64,000 bases of DNA. It comes from Sclerotinia nivalis (lineage: Eukaryota > Ascomycota > Leotiomycetes > Helotiales > Sclerotiniaceae). The notes under the pieces were generated by a model. The model was not told the DNA's origin. It made no database searches and saw nothing but the letters and a program-made list of their open reading frames with translations. Positions 23,227-33,662 of this stretch are shown one piece after another. Every line of letters starts with the position of its first letter. The first letter of the stretch is position 1. The stretch covers positions 1,426,001-1,490,000 of the forward strand of contig JAPEIS010000003.1 in NCBI GenBank assembly GCA_029531795.1, in the 5' to 3' direction. The translations under genes were made by a program, and so were the position numbers.

Positions 23227-24154
23227 TCAATAACCCTTCTTGGGTAAATATTTAATGCCTCTTCTAGGACAAGTACCTCTCCCGCCTTTCCCAGCTGGAG
23301 CGGTAGCCACAAATTCTCCCAGTTGTAAACTCCCTTTGACATTAAAACTATACCAGGCCTGGTTCAACCTCCCATACGAACAACCCAACACAACCTCACT
23401 TCCAGTAACCGCAGTCAATGCCGCCTGAATCTGACTCTCCGTGTAAGTAGCCGTATAACTTGGCACAATCCCTGCTTTCTCAAGCGCTTTGTAAGTATCC
23501 AGTTCTTTAAATAATCCCACAGCTCTCGTGAAGAAATCGACAACTTCGTCGCCGGCTTCGTATTTGTCGCCATAGCAAGATGGTGCAAGAGTATTTACAC
23601 ATGTTCCGTGTTTGTTCATCTCATGCTGCCAAAATGTTTCAGCGGATCCTCTGTTAGGAAGCCAATATTCATTCATGTATGCGAGCAGATCGGTCTGGGA
23701 CGCGGCGGTTAGGATAGAGGTTATGTTGTAGTATCGGGGTGTTTCATGACAATAAGTCGGATAGGAGCCATCGCAAAGATCCGGCCTGCGATATTTGGTA
23801 AGCTTTAGATCATACAAGTACTAATGACAGATGAACAAACCAAAGGCCATGGAGAGTCCAACTATCAACAGGGCCTATTGCAGGACTGTAGTCCCAAAAC
23901 TGCGTCTGGAGAAGCTGGCCACCGGGATAGATGAAGCAGCAGGAATCCGGTGCGGTAGTGCTGTTGTGGCAGGAGAGAGGAGAGTTTGACGGACACGCTG
24001 GTGCATTACCAAAGGGTATATAAGGTCTAGGAGTCGTGCCAGTCGACGAGGAGGATGATGGATTGTTGATTATTGGTATCTGCGATAGGAGGCCTCCCGC
24101 GAAGGAGACGAAGTTGCGAATAGATGAGACGGATGAGGTTGTGTTGGTTGACAT
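23227..24154 (-). CDS. ribonuclease T2
   Basis: Acid endoribonuclease of the RNase T2 family, which cleaves RNA through a 2',3'-cyclic phosphate. Exons 24154-23841 and 23785-23227 give 290 aa. The 55-nt intron splits the codon for W in WTLHGLW, and splicing restores the family sequence HGLWPDLCDGSY. Catalytic block CAS I is WTLHGLW (His), and CAS II is FWQHEMNKHGTC (His, Glu, His). Paired cysteines expected of the fold are present (PLSCH, SCCF, DLCDG, TYCH, GTC, PSCYG). Oddity: the only upstream ATG gives a Ser/Thr-rich N-terminus with a weakly hydrophobic stretch (FVSFAGGLL), not a clear signal peptide, though family members are usually secreted or vacuolar. It lies downstream of, and on the same strand as, a tyrosinase. 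Confidence 0.93.
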
Positions 24155-24852
24155 GATGGATTGACTCTATGTTGATTGAGAGAAAGACTGATGGATGGAT
24201 CTATCTGGTAATAATCTATAATAAGTTGCTGAGGATAAGAATGCAAAACAATCTATGAAGTGAATATTTATATATCTATATCTTCTTACAATTAGGGCGA
24301 AAGAAAGAAAGAGAGTAAGTATGCTGGCGAGGCTGGCGATTCCTTTGAGCCTTCCAGCAGCTCAGATAAGAGCCCAGGTGAGCTACGTAAAGCTGCTAAA
24401 CTAAGGGACTGATAAGCGTTTAGGGACCTAAAGGTGGCATGTGATAAGATTATCCCTGGTAAGCCCCTGTAACAATAGTGCATGTGCCCCTGAATGTCTC
24501 ACAGCACTGAGTTGTACAGAATGATCAAGGTATTCGGCCAAACATGAACTCAATATCCTCTCTACATTGCTAGACTTGGCTCTGCCCTCTTCGCCCGTTA
24601 AAGAGGAATCTGTCAAAAGTAACATCAGATCTGGGCTTTTATTGTTTGAAAGACTACAAATATTTGGAATGGCATTTTAATATTCAAGTTTATTCAAGCT
24701 TAAGTCTATTTTAGTATTTAAATTCATTTCAATTTTCAAATCTATTTTAATCTTTTAAATAAGTTCAAAAATTGAAAATATTTTATTATTAAACTTCAGT
24801 TCAAACTGTTAAGTCCTTCGATGTTCCAGAAGTTCGTGATTCTTATCTCGAA
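24155..24852. other. spacer between RNase T2 and tyrosinase, AT-rich core
   Basis: No gene. 24650-24800 is AT-rich with repeated TTCAA/TTTAA words, similar in style to small AT-rich inserts near 17900, 39900 and 40920. It may be RIP-degraded repeat DNA. Confidence 0.4.
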
Positions 24853-26397
24853 TTATACATAGATGTAGCACATCTCTCCATTAAGCCCGCCCAGTGTACT
24901 CATCAAATCTTTCAACGGCACAGGACCCGCAGTATATCCAATATCTTGTAGATCTTCCAACGAAGTGTTTCTGCTAGGAGGAACATTATTCAAAGTAATT
25001 GTTCCAGAGATAGCATTCTGTCTCTTTAACAAATCCTGAATTTGCCATATCCACCAAACCTTGTCTATCATGCCGTGGTGAAGAAAGAAAGCTGGGTCAC
25101 CTGAAGAGGCGAAAAAGTCCTGCGCGCATTGAGTAACACTTTTGGTTCTGAGGAGAGGGCTTTATTCCTACAGAGAGAGCCACTTACCCCGCCTGGGTCG
25201 CCCCCTATGGTAAAATGACCACCTGTATGAACACCCCATTCCCCTATACTGAACAAGCCTTGCATGACTGTCTGAAACCAGTATATATCTGCATTTGAAG
25301 GATTCGTTATGAGGTCGTGGGTATAGTTGGTTTTTGTAACAGCAGCGCTATGAACGTTCACATCGCGGCGTAGACATCGTGGATTGTAGCCGAACCCGTC
25401 GGCTTGTGGGTTCACTGGTGTGCCTGAGATTGTCCCGAAAAGTGTGCCAAGGTGAACAGTCATACTACAACACAATTTAGCAGGTTGATGACACTCTGAG
25501 ACAGAAGAATGAAACGAGAATCGTACTTTTTGAACGGTCCTGTGGTTACACATCCTCCACCAACGCCAGGTGGAATAATGTCGAATGGCGGTGGTGCGCC
25601 GGCAACAGGAATGCCAGTATGGTTGTAGTATAAGCCATTGCCACTCATGCTAGTTGGACTTCCATCGAACAGTGGGGAGTGTATTGGATCGTCAGCGTAT
25701 CTTCCCCAGTTCCAATACTGAGGTTGGTTAGTGGTGTGGTAGTGAGGAAGTGGAAAAATAGAACACATGAGAATTCGAGACTTGCGATCCGTAGCAGAAG
25801 TGCGAATGCATCATGGAAATGAATGACTTCAAGACTTACAGGTTGATATCCTTCGTAGCCGCATTCTTCACGAAGTGCTTTTTCATACGTATTAATATAG
25901 TATCTATGCCAGGCCAGGAAATTTCCCTATGTCATTAGTTTAGATCACAGCAACTTCAGCAATAACTTGTACCTACTGTTCCATGGATGATATAAGTCTG
26001 ATTCATATGCGTGGCAACAAAATCATCATAGCGACTTCGAGCACCTGGAACAAGCTCAGGAGGCGTGATAGATTCTTTGGACTGCAGGCAAAGAGCGGCA
26101 TTTGTATACGCGATTCGATCCGCTCCTGACAGGTCACTCATGCAAAAATTTAGATCTTTGGATCCTCAGGATGTCACTCAAACCTTACCATTCACGGCGT
26201 TTTATAGCGGTTTTGACCGTGCAAGTGTTATTCGGATTATGTATGGCTTGATATGCCGCAAGCTTCGCAAGACCTTCTGTCGCTAATTTATCTACTGCAT
26301 CAGGAGGATACGATGGATAAGAATCTGCTTCAACGACATTGAAATATGGTTGAAGGACGAGAATGGTTGAGAGAAAGCCAAGGAAGAGGAAGTTCAT
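24853..26397 (-). CDS. secreted tyrosinase-domain copper oxidase
   Basis: Predicted type-3 copper enzyme, oxidising phenols or catechols outside the cell. The exons are 26397-26189, 26136-25977, 25926-25840, 25717-25527, 25464-25188 and 25119-24853. Their lengths sum to 1191 nt, 396 aa. The N-terminus MNFLFLGFLSTILVLQPYF is a signal peptide. CuA histidines lie in VATHMNQ, IIHGTGNF and LAWHRYY. CuB histidines lie in GVHTGGHFT and FFLHHGMIDK. The short form lacks the long C-terminal cap domain of classical melanin tyrosinases. The first intron is awkward: splicing at the only nearby AG (26137-26139) joins TG to T and gives Cys where relatives have Trp-Ser; the frame is kept. The gene is not closely similar to the tyrosinase at 42953-44862. 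Confidence 0.9.
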
Positions 26398-26671
26398 CCT
26401 GAAGAGTAGAACCAGCTGAGCTGCTTACAAAAGTCCATGGAAGTGCCACTGGGCACAACTAATACTTTATACCTACTCTTTCTCTCTCTCGCCCGACGCA
26501 TTCGAAGGACCGGTGGCTTCAAAGCTCTCAAGTCAATGGCCCACCTTCGGTTGTCAGGCTCAAGAATGAGAGGCTCTCGACGGATAGACACCCACTTAAA
26601 CACTCTTGGTAAGGCAAGCCAAGACATTATATAGTGGCTAGACTTGAGCATCTGAATTCATACAGATGCAG
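26398..26671. other. promoter region of the tyrosinase at 24853-26397
   Basis: Short upstream flank of the minus-strand tyrosinase; no separate gene. Confidence 0.4.
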
Positions 26672-26965
26672 TCATCTGAAGTCTGATAAGTGATATCGAA
26701 CGATACCAATTGAGGCACATTTCCCCTCAATATTCCCTGAATCCATTAGCGAAAGCCAAGCACTTATATCAATTTTCCGCAATGAATAACTGACACACAT
26801 GTCAGCAATGATCGTCGCACCGCAATGGTATCTGATATTCTCATCCCATTCTAGACTATCGAGGACAGGATTAGAGAACAGCTCTGGAAAGACTGAAACT
26901 CTAAGTGGCGGACTCTTGACAATGCTCGCCTCCTCGGCATCATATGAGGTGGGTCCCGAATGCCA
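26672..26965 (-). pseudogene. possible remnant coding stretch, unknown
   Basis: A minus-strand frame of 97 codons stays open without an early ATG and has a protein-like composition, with segments such as PPLRVSVFPELFSNP and LEWDENIRYHCGA. It ends in a TGA at 26672. An eight-base A run (T on this strand) lies at its upstream end, and a different frame continues beyond it to about 27072, which would fit a frameshifted old gene. I recognise no family. It could also be chance openness. Confidence 0.3.
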
Positions 26966-27357
26966 AAAAAAAGGTATACTGTAACAAACCTACCTTTTCC
27001 TAAAGGTCGCACAAACCCCGCCCATATCGGAACGCCATGCATGCAAGTCATCAACTTACCACTTTCCCACACAGTCAGACTTTAGCTGAAATGCCTGTGT
27101 TGTAAGACATAAGAATTCTGCGTGATATCCCTGCATCTAGCATGGAATACTTGTGCCGCCAATCTAGATTATTCCCCACGTAGTTTGTTACCTTGTTGTA
27201 TATATATCGCAGTTTTATACTCTCTGGCCAAACGAGTGTCCATCCAGGAGGATCATTAATTATGCTACCTCAATAGTAAATTCTTTGGTTGTATATAAGA
27301 TCGACAATGAGCAACTACCCTTTGCGCGAGGATATGCAGTTATATTTAAGCGGTTTG
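26966..27357. other. intergenic, nothing further recognised
   Basis: Apart from the possible upstream extension of the remnant frame (to about 27072), nothing is recognised before the tandem repeat. Confidence 0.4.
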
Positions 27358-28273
27358 TCGTATGCGTAAATTGTGTGTGTGTGTGATATTTTTCGTCCGA
27401 GGCTCTATGCGAAGCACAGGCCTCAAATTCCCAATTGGAATAAAGGATGTTAGGGGAGGAAGGTCCCTGGATTTCTGAGCTAGCTATATAAAAATCTTTT
27501 TCAGGGAAAAATGCTAACTTAATGGATGTATTATATACTTCAATAAGGTTTACATGATTACTGTTATATATTGAATTAATCCTTTAGACAAATATATCAA
27601 CTATCCTCTTTAATACAGTAAATCGTTTTTAATCTATATGATTTCTCTCCCCTAATCTATATCCTTTATAGTATAATCAAGTATTCCAATCGTTTTCTCT
27701 TTCATTTTTTATAACAATCCATTTCTATACAAAACCTTATAGTTAATTGTAATCCAGAGATATCCTTGGGTCTGCCTTTGCAAACTAAAATTCACTCGAG
27801 TATCATCATCCTTCTATTCCCTTTGCCCTTTTGTAGTTTCCTATTATCTACCTTTGCTATAGATCGAGATTGTAATAAACTTCAGGTTCGAATTATTCAG
27901 GATATCGAAAAAGATCAATTCCCAAACTGGAATTATTATTTTCTTTCGATATGAAAATCCTGTAAGGTATTCCAAAGGAGTCAATTGTTTATATCGATAA
28001 TCGTACAGAGTATCAAATTGTATATTTAATTAAGACGAGTGATAGCTTTATTGTTAATTGTTATTATTACAGTATAATCCTTTATTCTGATTATTGTTGG
28101 TTAGTAAAATAAAGTGAAAAATTTTCGCCCTTATGAAAAACCCCAATTCTCAACCCAATCCAGCCCTTTCAGCTTTGCCACACGTTCTCTTGTCAGCTCA
28201 GATGAATACCAAAAGCATCACCAATTCGTAACCAGTACCGCGTACAAATGAGAGATCCGTCTTCGCCGGCCCA
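27358..28273. repeat. tandem ~917-bp unit, copy 1 (more degraded)
   Basis: First of two head-to-tail copies. It begins with TCGTATGCGTAAA, and the same 13-mer, with transitions, recurs at the junction (28274) and after copy 2 (29192), giving unit lengths of 916 and 918 bp. Copy 1 is richer in A/T. Differences from copy 2 are mostly C-T and G-A changes, as RIP would produce. It has a frame at about 27766-27954 (minus the first codon choice) matching one in copy 2, while a second overlapping frame carries a TAA early on. The repeat matches no element class I recognise. Confidence 0.85.
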
Positions 28274-29191
28274 TCGTATACATAAATGTGTATATATATG
28301 TGATATTTTTCGTCCGAGGCTTTATGCGAAGCACAGACTTCAAATTCCCAATTAGGACAAAAGACGCCAGGGAAAAAAGGCCCCTGGGTTTCTAAGCTAA
28401 CTATATAAAAACCCTTTTCAGGGAAAAATACTAACTTGATAAATATATTATATACTTCAGCAAGGTTTACATAATTGCCATTACATATTGAATTAATCCC
28501 TCGAACGAATATATCAACTGCCCTCCCCAATACAATAAATCGTCCCCAATCTATATAATCTCTCTCCCCTAACCCACATCCTCTATAATATAACCAAATA
28601 TTCCAATCGTTTTCCCTTTCATCCCTTATAACAATCCATCTCTATACGAAACCTCATAACCAATTATAATCCAAAAATATCCTCGAACCTACCTTTACAA
28701 ACTAAAATTCACTCGAGCATCGTTGTCCCCCTATTCCTTCTATCCTTTCGTAGTTTCCTACTACCTACCTCTATCACAAATCGAGATTGTAATAAATTTC
28801 AGATTCGAATCGTTCAGGACACCGAAGAAGACCAATTCCCAGACTGGAGTTATTATTTTCTTCCGACATGAAAATCCTACAAGGTACTCCAGAGGAGTCA
28901 ATCGTCCATATCGATAGTCGTACGGAGCACCAAGTCGTACGCCTAGCTAGGACGAGTGATGGCTTTGTTGCTAATTATCATTATCGCAGTATGGTCCTTT
29001 GTTCTGGTCGCTATTGGTTAGTGAAGTAAAGTGAAAAATTTTCCGCCCTTATGAAAAACCCCAATTCTCAACCCAATCCAGCCCTTCCAGCTCTGCCACG
29101 TGTTCTCTCGTCAGTTCAGATGAATGCCAAAAGCATCACCAGTTCGTAGCCAGCACCGCGTACAGGTGAGAGATCCGTCTTCGCCGGCCCG
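28274..29191. repeat. tandem ~917-bp unit, copy 2 (better preserved)
   Basis: Second head-to-tail copy, GC-richer than copy 1. On the plus strand it has an open stretch ending in the words RDCNKFQIRIVQD and FPDWSYYFLPT at a TGA near 28867-28870. A second frame starts at an ATG overlapping that stop (ATGA) and runs 53 codons to a TAA near 29029. Both features are at the same places in copy 1. TATATAA-like boxes lie near 28402. The unit could be a solo LTR pair, a small non-autonomous element, or a simple tandem duplication; I cannot tell which. Confidence 0.85.
28868..29029 (+). CDS. small ORF in tandem unit copy 2, unknown
   Basis: 53 codons from an ATG that overlaps the stop of the preceding frame (ATGA). 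The translation includes HIDSRTEHQVVRL and ends CSGRYWLVK. Copy 1 keeps the same frame end to end, except for one CAA-to-TAA stop typical of RIP. Conservation across the duplication is expected just from shared origin, so selection is not shown. No family recognised. Confidence 0.3.
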   Translation: MKILQGTPEESIVHIDSRTEHQVVRLARTSDGFVANYHYRSMVLCSGRYWLVK

Positions 29192-29386
29192 TCGTATACG
29201 TAAAGTGCTGCGGGGAAGCCTGGTAAGCATGTACCTTATCACGTGATTTACCAGCCCAACATGCCTACCAATCATGTCGTTTTGCCGGCATGAATATTCG
29301 AATATCGGATGACAGCTCTGGGCCCTTTTATCATAACAATACTATTCTAATACGCCATTTGAGAAGTCGGAGCAATAGCTCCCATC

Positions 29387-30490
29387 ATGGTCTTCCTCGC
29401 AAAATCACGGTTATTAGGCCTCCATATGCGGAAAGGACCGTTACGACCGATTGCAAAAACTTTCGTATGTTGGGCCCTTTCCACCGTGCATCTGATTAAG
29501 CTAATGTGCAACCACCTTCAGTCCAGTCAAACTTCATGGGGCTGCATGAACACCCGAATATTCCATTCATCATACCTCGGTTCCATTAATCCAAATCCGC
29601 TGGTTTCTAAATCACATCTGTTGAGGGCTATTCCATCAAGTGGCTTCCGTCCTTTCTTCTCATCTACCCCGCTAGCACGCGGTCCCAAATTTCGTGATTC
29701 CCGACCAGGTGAGCCAAACCAGTGGACACAGGGGGGGCAACACGCCAAAAACAAACATCAACGTCAACAAAAGCAACACACTCGAGATGACTTCCAATAC
29801 ATTGATCCGGTTCCGCTCCCGAGGTCGCGCGAACGCTCCAGCTACCCACTTGCAGTCCTCATCGCTGTAGGGTGTACATACATAACCCTTAGCTACAATC
29901 GTTCCCCGTTCGTCGAGTTTCCTCTCCCCATTTTGATTCCCAAACTCACGCCGAGCTATCTCGATAAACACTTTATCCTTTCTCAGCAAAATATAGACGA
30001 AGGACGGATCCATACTGTACTCACTAACAGCTTCATGCACACAACCTATCCCCATCTTTTCATGAATATGCTTGGCCTCCTATTCATGGCCCCTCTCGTA
30101 AATCCTCTCACCTTTGTGGCCGTCTGGGCTGGTGCCGGCGTCACATGTTCCCTTGCCTCTTTATACACATGGAAACATGGCCTTCAGTTTCATCACACCA
30201 ATGGCTTCTTAGACCCTATAAATCGGGCTTGTGGTGCGTCCGGTAGCGTGTTTGGGCTATTTGCTATGACGGCGGTGAAATTTCCGACTTTAAGGTGGCA
30301 AATCATGTTCATCCCGATAGGGATCCCAGGATGGCTATTCCTGGGTGGCGAAACTATTTATAGTATTCTGGCGCTCCAGAATGGGTGGCAGCCGCAAATT
30401 GGTCATGCCGGTCATCTTGGTGGCACGGCATTTGGCGTCTTGGCTGGCGTTTTGAGTAGAAGATTCGGCTTGAAAATGCGGGGGTTTTGA
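29387..30490 (+). CDS. rhomboid intramembrane serine protease, mitochondrial type
   Basis: Single-exon, 367 aa. Rhomboids cut transmembrane helices inside the membrane; this one resembles the mitochondrial inner-membrane class (PCP1/PARL-like), by inference from the long N-terminal extension. The first ~150 residues are basic and Ser/Arg-rich, suitable as a mitochondrial presequence. The rhomboid core follows: HLFMNMLGLL (H and N of the oxyanion region), CGASGSVFGLFA with the nucleophile Ser in GASG, and GHAGHLGGTAFG with the catalytic His. About six hydrophobic segments are visible from residue 155 on. ATG at 29387 has good context (CATCATGG). The 3' end faces the siderophore transporter, 389 bp away. 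Confidence 0.93.
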   Translation: MVFLAKSRLLGLHMRKGPLRPIAKTFVCWALSTVHLIKLMCNHLQSSQTSWGCMNTRIFHSSYLGSINPNPLVSKSHLLRAIPSSGFRPFFSSTPLARGPKFRDSRPGEPNQWTQGGQHAKNKHQRQQKQHTRDDFQYIDPVPLPRSRERSSYPLAVLIAVGCTYITLSYNRSPFVEFPLPILIPKLTPSYLDKHFILSQQNIDEGRIHTVLTNSFMHTTYPHLFMNMLGLLFMAPLVNPLTFVAVWAGAGVTCSLASLYTWKHGLQFHHTNGFLDPINRACGASGSVFGLFAMTAVKFPTLRWQIMFIPIGIPGWLFLGGETIYSILALQNGWQPQIGHAGHLGGTAFGVLAGVLSRRFGLKMRGF

Positions 30491-30879
30491 TTATTTGATC
30501 GTTAGTCATACCTGGAGAAGATATGAATGAAAAACTAGGATCCTTATATCTGTGCTACTTTTAGTTAGCTATCGGGTATGTTTCTCTGTTGAGCCGCCAA
30601 ATAATATTCAACGAAGGACATCAACTCGTGAACACGTTGAAGACGCAGCAAGCATTATAAAAATTCCTGCAGTCTACACCCCCGTCACCATTGTTCAACC
30701 ACAAAACATATGTCTTCCCCTCAGAGATTCCTATCTACACATTATATCTTCATTGGCAAGTTTCGAATCAAAAATGACTTTTATTACTTAATTATAATTT
30801 AAACATTATACCCACGTATTATTCCAAATTTATGCAACCTAACACCATATTCACCTAAATTTTAGTTATTCTGAAATTC
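30491..30879. other. convergent 3' ends of rhomboid and MFS genes
   Basis: AT-rich shared 3' flank; no separate gene. Confidence 0.5.
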
Positions 30880-32853
30880 TTATTTCTCCTCCACAGTACC
30901 GCCAATAACTCTTCCCTTGACCTTGTCCTCTCCAGCATCCAACTTGGCATTCTTAACCACCAAAGACAAAAGCACAATGGGTGCACTCACACAGAGTGCC
31001 ACGACGAGCAATTTATGCATAGTTTCCTGATACGCCCTGTTGATTGCGATTCTCTCAGGAGTTCCCATAGGATACGCGAGTGCGTTATTGATACTGTTAT
31101 AAACGGCGCTACTATTGATGGTAGTTGAATATTCGGCCAATTTCTTGGGGATATCATGGCCCCAAATGACACCAGCAATGGCACTTCCAACCGCACCACC
31201 CATTTCTACACAGGTTAAGTAGACGGCTGTCGCGACAGCGACGTTTTGATGACTAGGGACAGAGGCTTGGACGGCAAGTTGAGCTGGGACGTTCAGCATT
31301 CCTCCGCCGATACCGACGGCAATTTGGGTACCGATGAATTGAGCGATAGATGAATTTTCCTGGCGGTAATGATACATGAGGCCGATTCCCATGAGATAGA
31401 TGAGCGAGCCGCCAGTGATGTAGGGTTTATAGTATTTGGTGTACTTGATGAAGAAAGATATGATGACAGATGAGATGGTTGCCGTGAAGGAAAACACCTG
31501 TGTTACGTGGCCGGCAGCGGGGATAGAGAGGTCTTGGACGACAAGAAGATAAGAGTAGAAGTATGGTTGGACCGAGAGGAAAAATGCCACTGATAGAGAT
31601 TAACACGAGAGTGAGATATAGACCAGCATGAAACTTACTGAAGTAGAAGAATCCAATGCCACATCCTGCGCAAAATGAGCGAGATTTCAGGAGACCGAGG
31701 GGAATGAGTGGATGTGGCGCAAGCTTTTTTACAGATTCCCATACGGGAAAGCTGAAGAGACAAACAACTCCAAGAACTATCATTACGATGATATCTGGAC
31801 TAGCCCATCCATTTGGGGCTTTGCATGCGATGGTAAGTGGAATCAAGATGAGCGCAAATGCAGCACTCAACAAAATCATGCCACCGATGTCCAAATCATT
31901 CCAAAGTGTTTTTATAACTTTAATCGGGCCTAATCCTTTCAAGGGCGATGGAGCAGTGAGGTTAGCTCTCTTCGCTTTCCTATTGTTAAGAAACAGAGAC
32001 AATGCCAATGGTAAAAATACGGCTGGTAGGAGTATACACCAAATACCATAACCCCATCTCCATGTTGTAGTTTTTAGAATCTCGTCTCCAATAGGTGCGC
32101 CGATCCATACAGTAATCAAGAATGGAATCTGCGGTAAACTGGACCACAAAGCACGATTGATGAGATCAGTCGTATCAGCAATGAAAATCTGCTGGAGGAT
32201 TTGGAGACCGGTAGAACCAGCTGCGTAGAATATTTGGGCTGCGGCATAGGTTTGAACATTGGTGGAAGTGGCCATTGTAAGTCCACCGAGCACGGCAAGG
32301 AAGATTGAGATGGAGAAGGCCTCGAGTCGACCAAATACATCGGCGGTTTTTGCCATGGGGGTTTTAATGACAGCTATTTTTGAGTCAATACACCTATGCA
32401 AAAATTTAGACATTGTAGGATTCCATACCCATGACAACACTTTGAACCACCAGAACTGTTGAAATTAAAGAGTGGTTGTTGAACGAGCTCGTAGCAAAAA
32501 TAGAAAGTGACATGACCACCTGTGATTCGAGCGAAGTGGTAAAGGAGATGAGAAATATACTGAGGTTTGTTTTAGTAAATCCCCATACTCTAATATTTAC
32601 TGTCTCAACAAACATACCTAATGTATGCTATTACTAAGGAACATGTTGTCCAGGTCATTGAGACGGCCTCAATGTTTTGTACACCAGCTTGAGTGGCATT
32701 TCCAACATCATTATTGGCAATTTCCGCGTCTTTTCCATTAGGGTCTAGGGAATTTGCTCCGCTCTGAGCTTCAGATTGAAGTACGGCATTCTCTGTCTTG
32801 GGTAGTTTTGTAGAAGACTCCTCGGAGTCAGCGGTGGTGTTCGTGTTCTGCAT
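30880..32853 (-). CDS. MFS siderophore-iron transporter (SIT/ARN family)
   Basis: Predicted plasma-membrane or endosomal proton symporter that takes up ferric siderophores. Exons 32853-32618, 32559-32429, 32373-31639 and 31589-30880 give 603 aa; introns are 58, 55 and 49 nt. Splice sites were fixed by reading frame: the second intron must end at AAAAATAG to yield VVMAVIKTPMAKTADVFGR, the hallmark SIT motif after TM2. Also family-typical are ADTTDLINRALWSSLPQIPF and WRWGYGIWCIL. A hydrophilic ~60-residue acidic/Ser N-tail precedes TM1, and about 14 hydrophobic segments follow. ATG context AAAATGC is good. I see no siderophore synthetase in the window, so uptake of externally made siderophores is the simplest reading. 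Confidence 0.93.
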
Positions 32854-33094
32854 TTTGAATGTTGAACATCAAATGTTGTTCGGGTTCGTGATCATGACAT
32901 GAACGAAAGACCAAAAACAGAAGTTGAGAAATGCTTGTGAAAAGATAGCGATCCATGATGGTTATATATAATCATCTAGTTGTGAGCTACAAAATTCTTT
33001 GACCCTCAAGTTAACTATAATTCAATCACCGTTGAACTTCTGAGGGTGCGTCACTAGTGGCAGCGCCGTCGCAAATCTAAAGCGGCACTTATAG

Positions 33095-33316
33095 CAGCTA
33101 GAGCCTTTCTCTAAGCCTAGGGTAGGTAATGGTTGTATCCCTTATAAGTATAAGAATGAGCGGGGTATGATAGAAAACCCCAGGCATAAAATAAAGGTAG
33201 ATCGTACTGAAAGTGCTTTGAGAGCTACCGTGGCTGTCATTCAGTCAATCGCCCCTGATATGTCAAGTCAACCGGAACAACCAGGAGATAGAAATACCAT
33301 CTGGATCAAGGTATGA
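33095..33316 (+). pseudogene. possible exon-like remnant, unknown
   Basis: Plus-strand stretch of 73 codons with protein-like words (RHKIKVDRTESALRATVAVI, SIAPDMSSQPEQPGD). It is preceded by ATAG, a usable splice acceptor, and ends at AAGGTATGAGTAAC, a usable donor context. No ATG begins it and no partner exon is obvious. It may be a fragment of a lost gene or transposon, or chance. Confidence 0.25.
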
Positions 33317-33614
33317 GTAACTGGATTTCAATTTGTGAGGGCAGGAATCTAGTTGTAAGGACAGGTTACGTTGAAGTGTACTGACACCTGAAAATTTCTC
33401 CAACCCCGTCACTTATACGCCTTCATATCCTGGACATTTTAAAGAAGATCGTGACGTTTAATTCCTTCGGTCTGTTTAAGAGATTGAAATGATCCTTTAA
33501 CTTTCCAAAGTCCGAATTATCAGAAAGGAGACCAAGCTCTTATCTCCACGACTGATTCCCAATGTCCCATGAAAACGTTTCCTCGGCCAACAGGTGGTTT
33601 GGAACGAAGGATAT

Positions 33615-33662
33615 GGATTGGATGTCTGAATGTTTGGATGTTTGAATGTTTGAATGTTTGGA
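33615..33662. repeat. GTTTGAAT-type minisatellite
   Basis: About five imperfect 8-bp units (ATGTTTGA/ATGTTTGG) in the intergenic region between the two transporters. Confidence 0.7.

Noticed and set aside
28198..28530. 110-codon minus-strand frame across the tandem-unit junction
   Set aside because: It crosses the boundary between copies and is closed in copy 1, so it is unlikely to be a gene.
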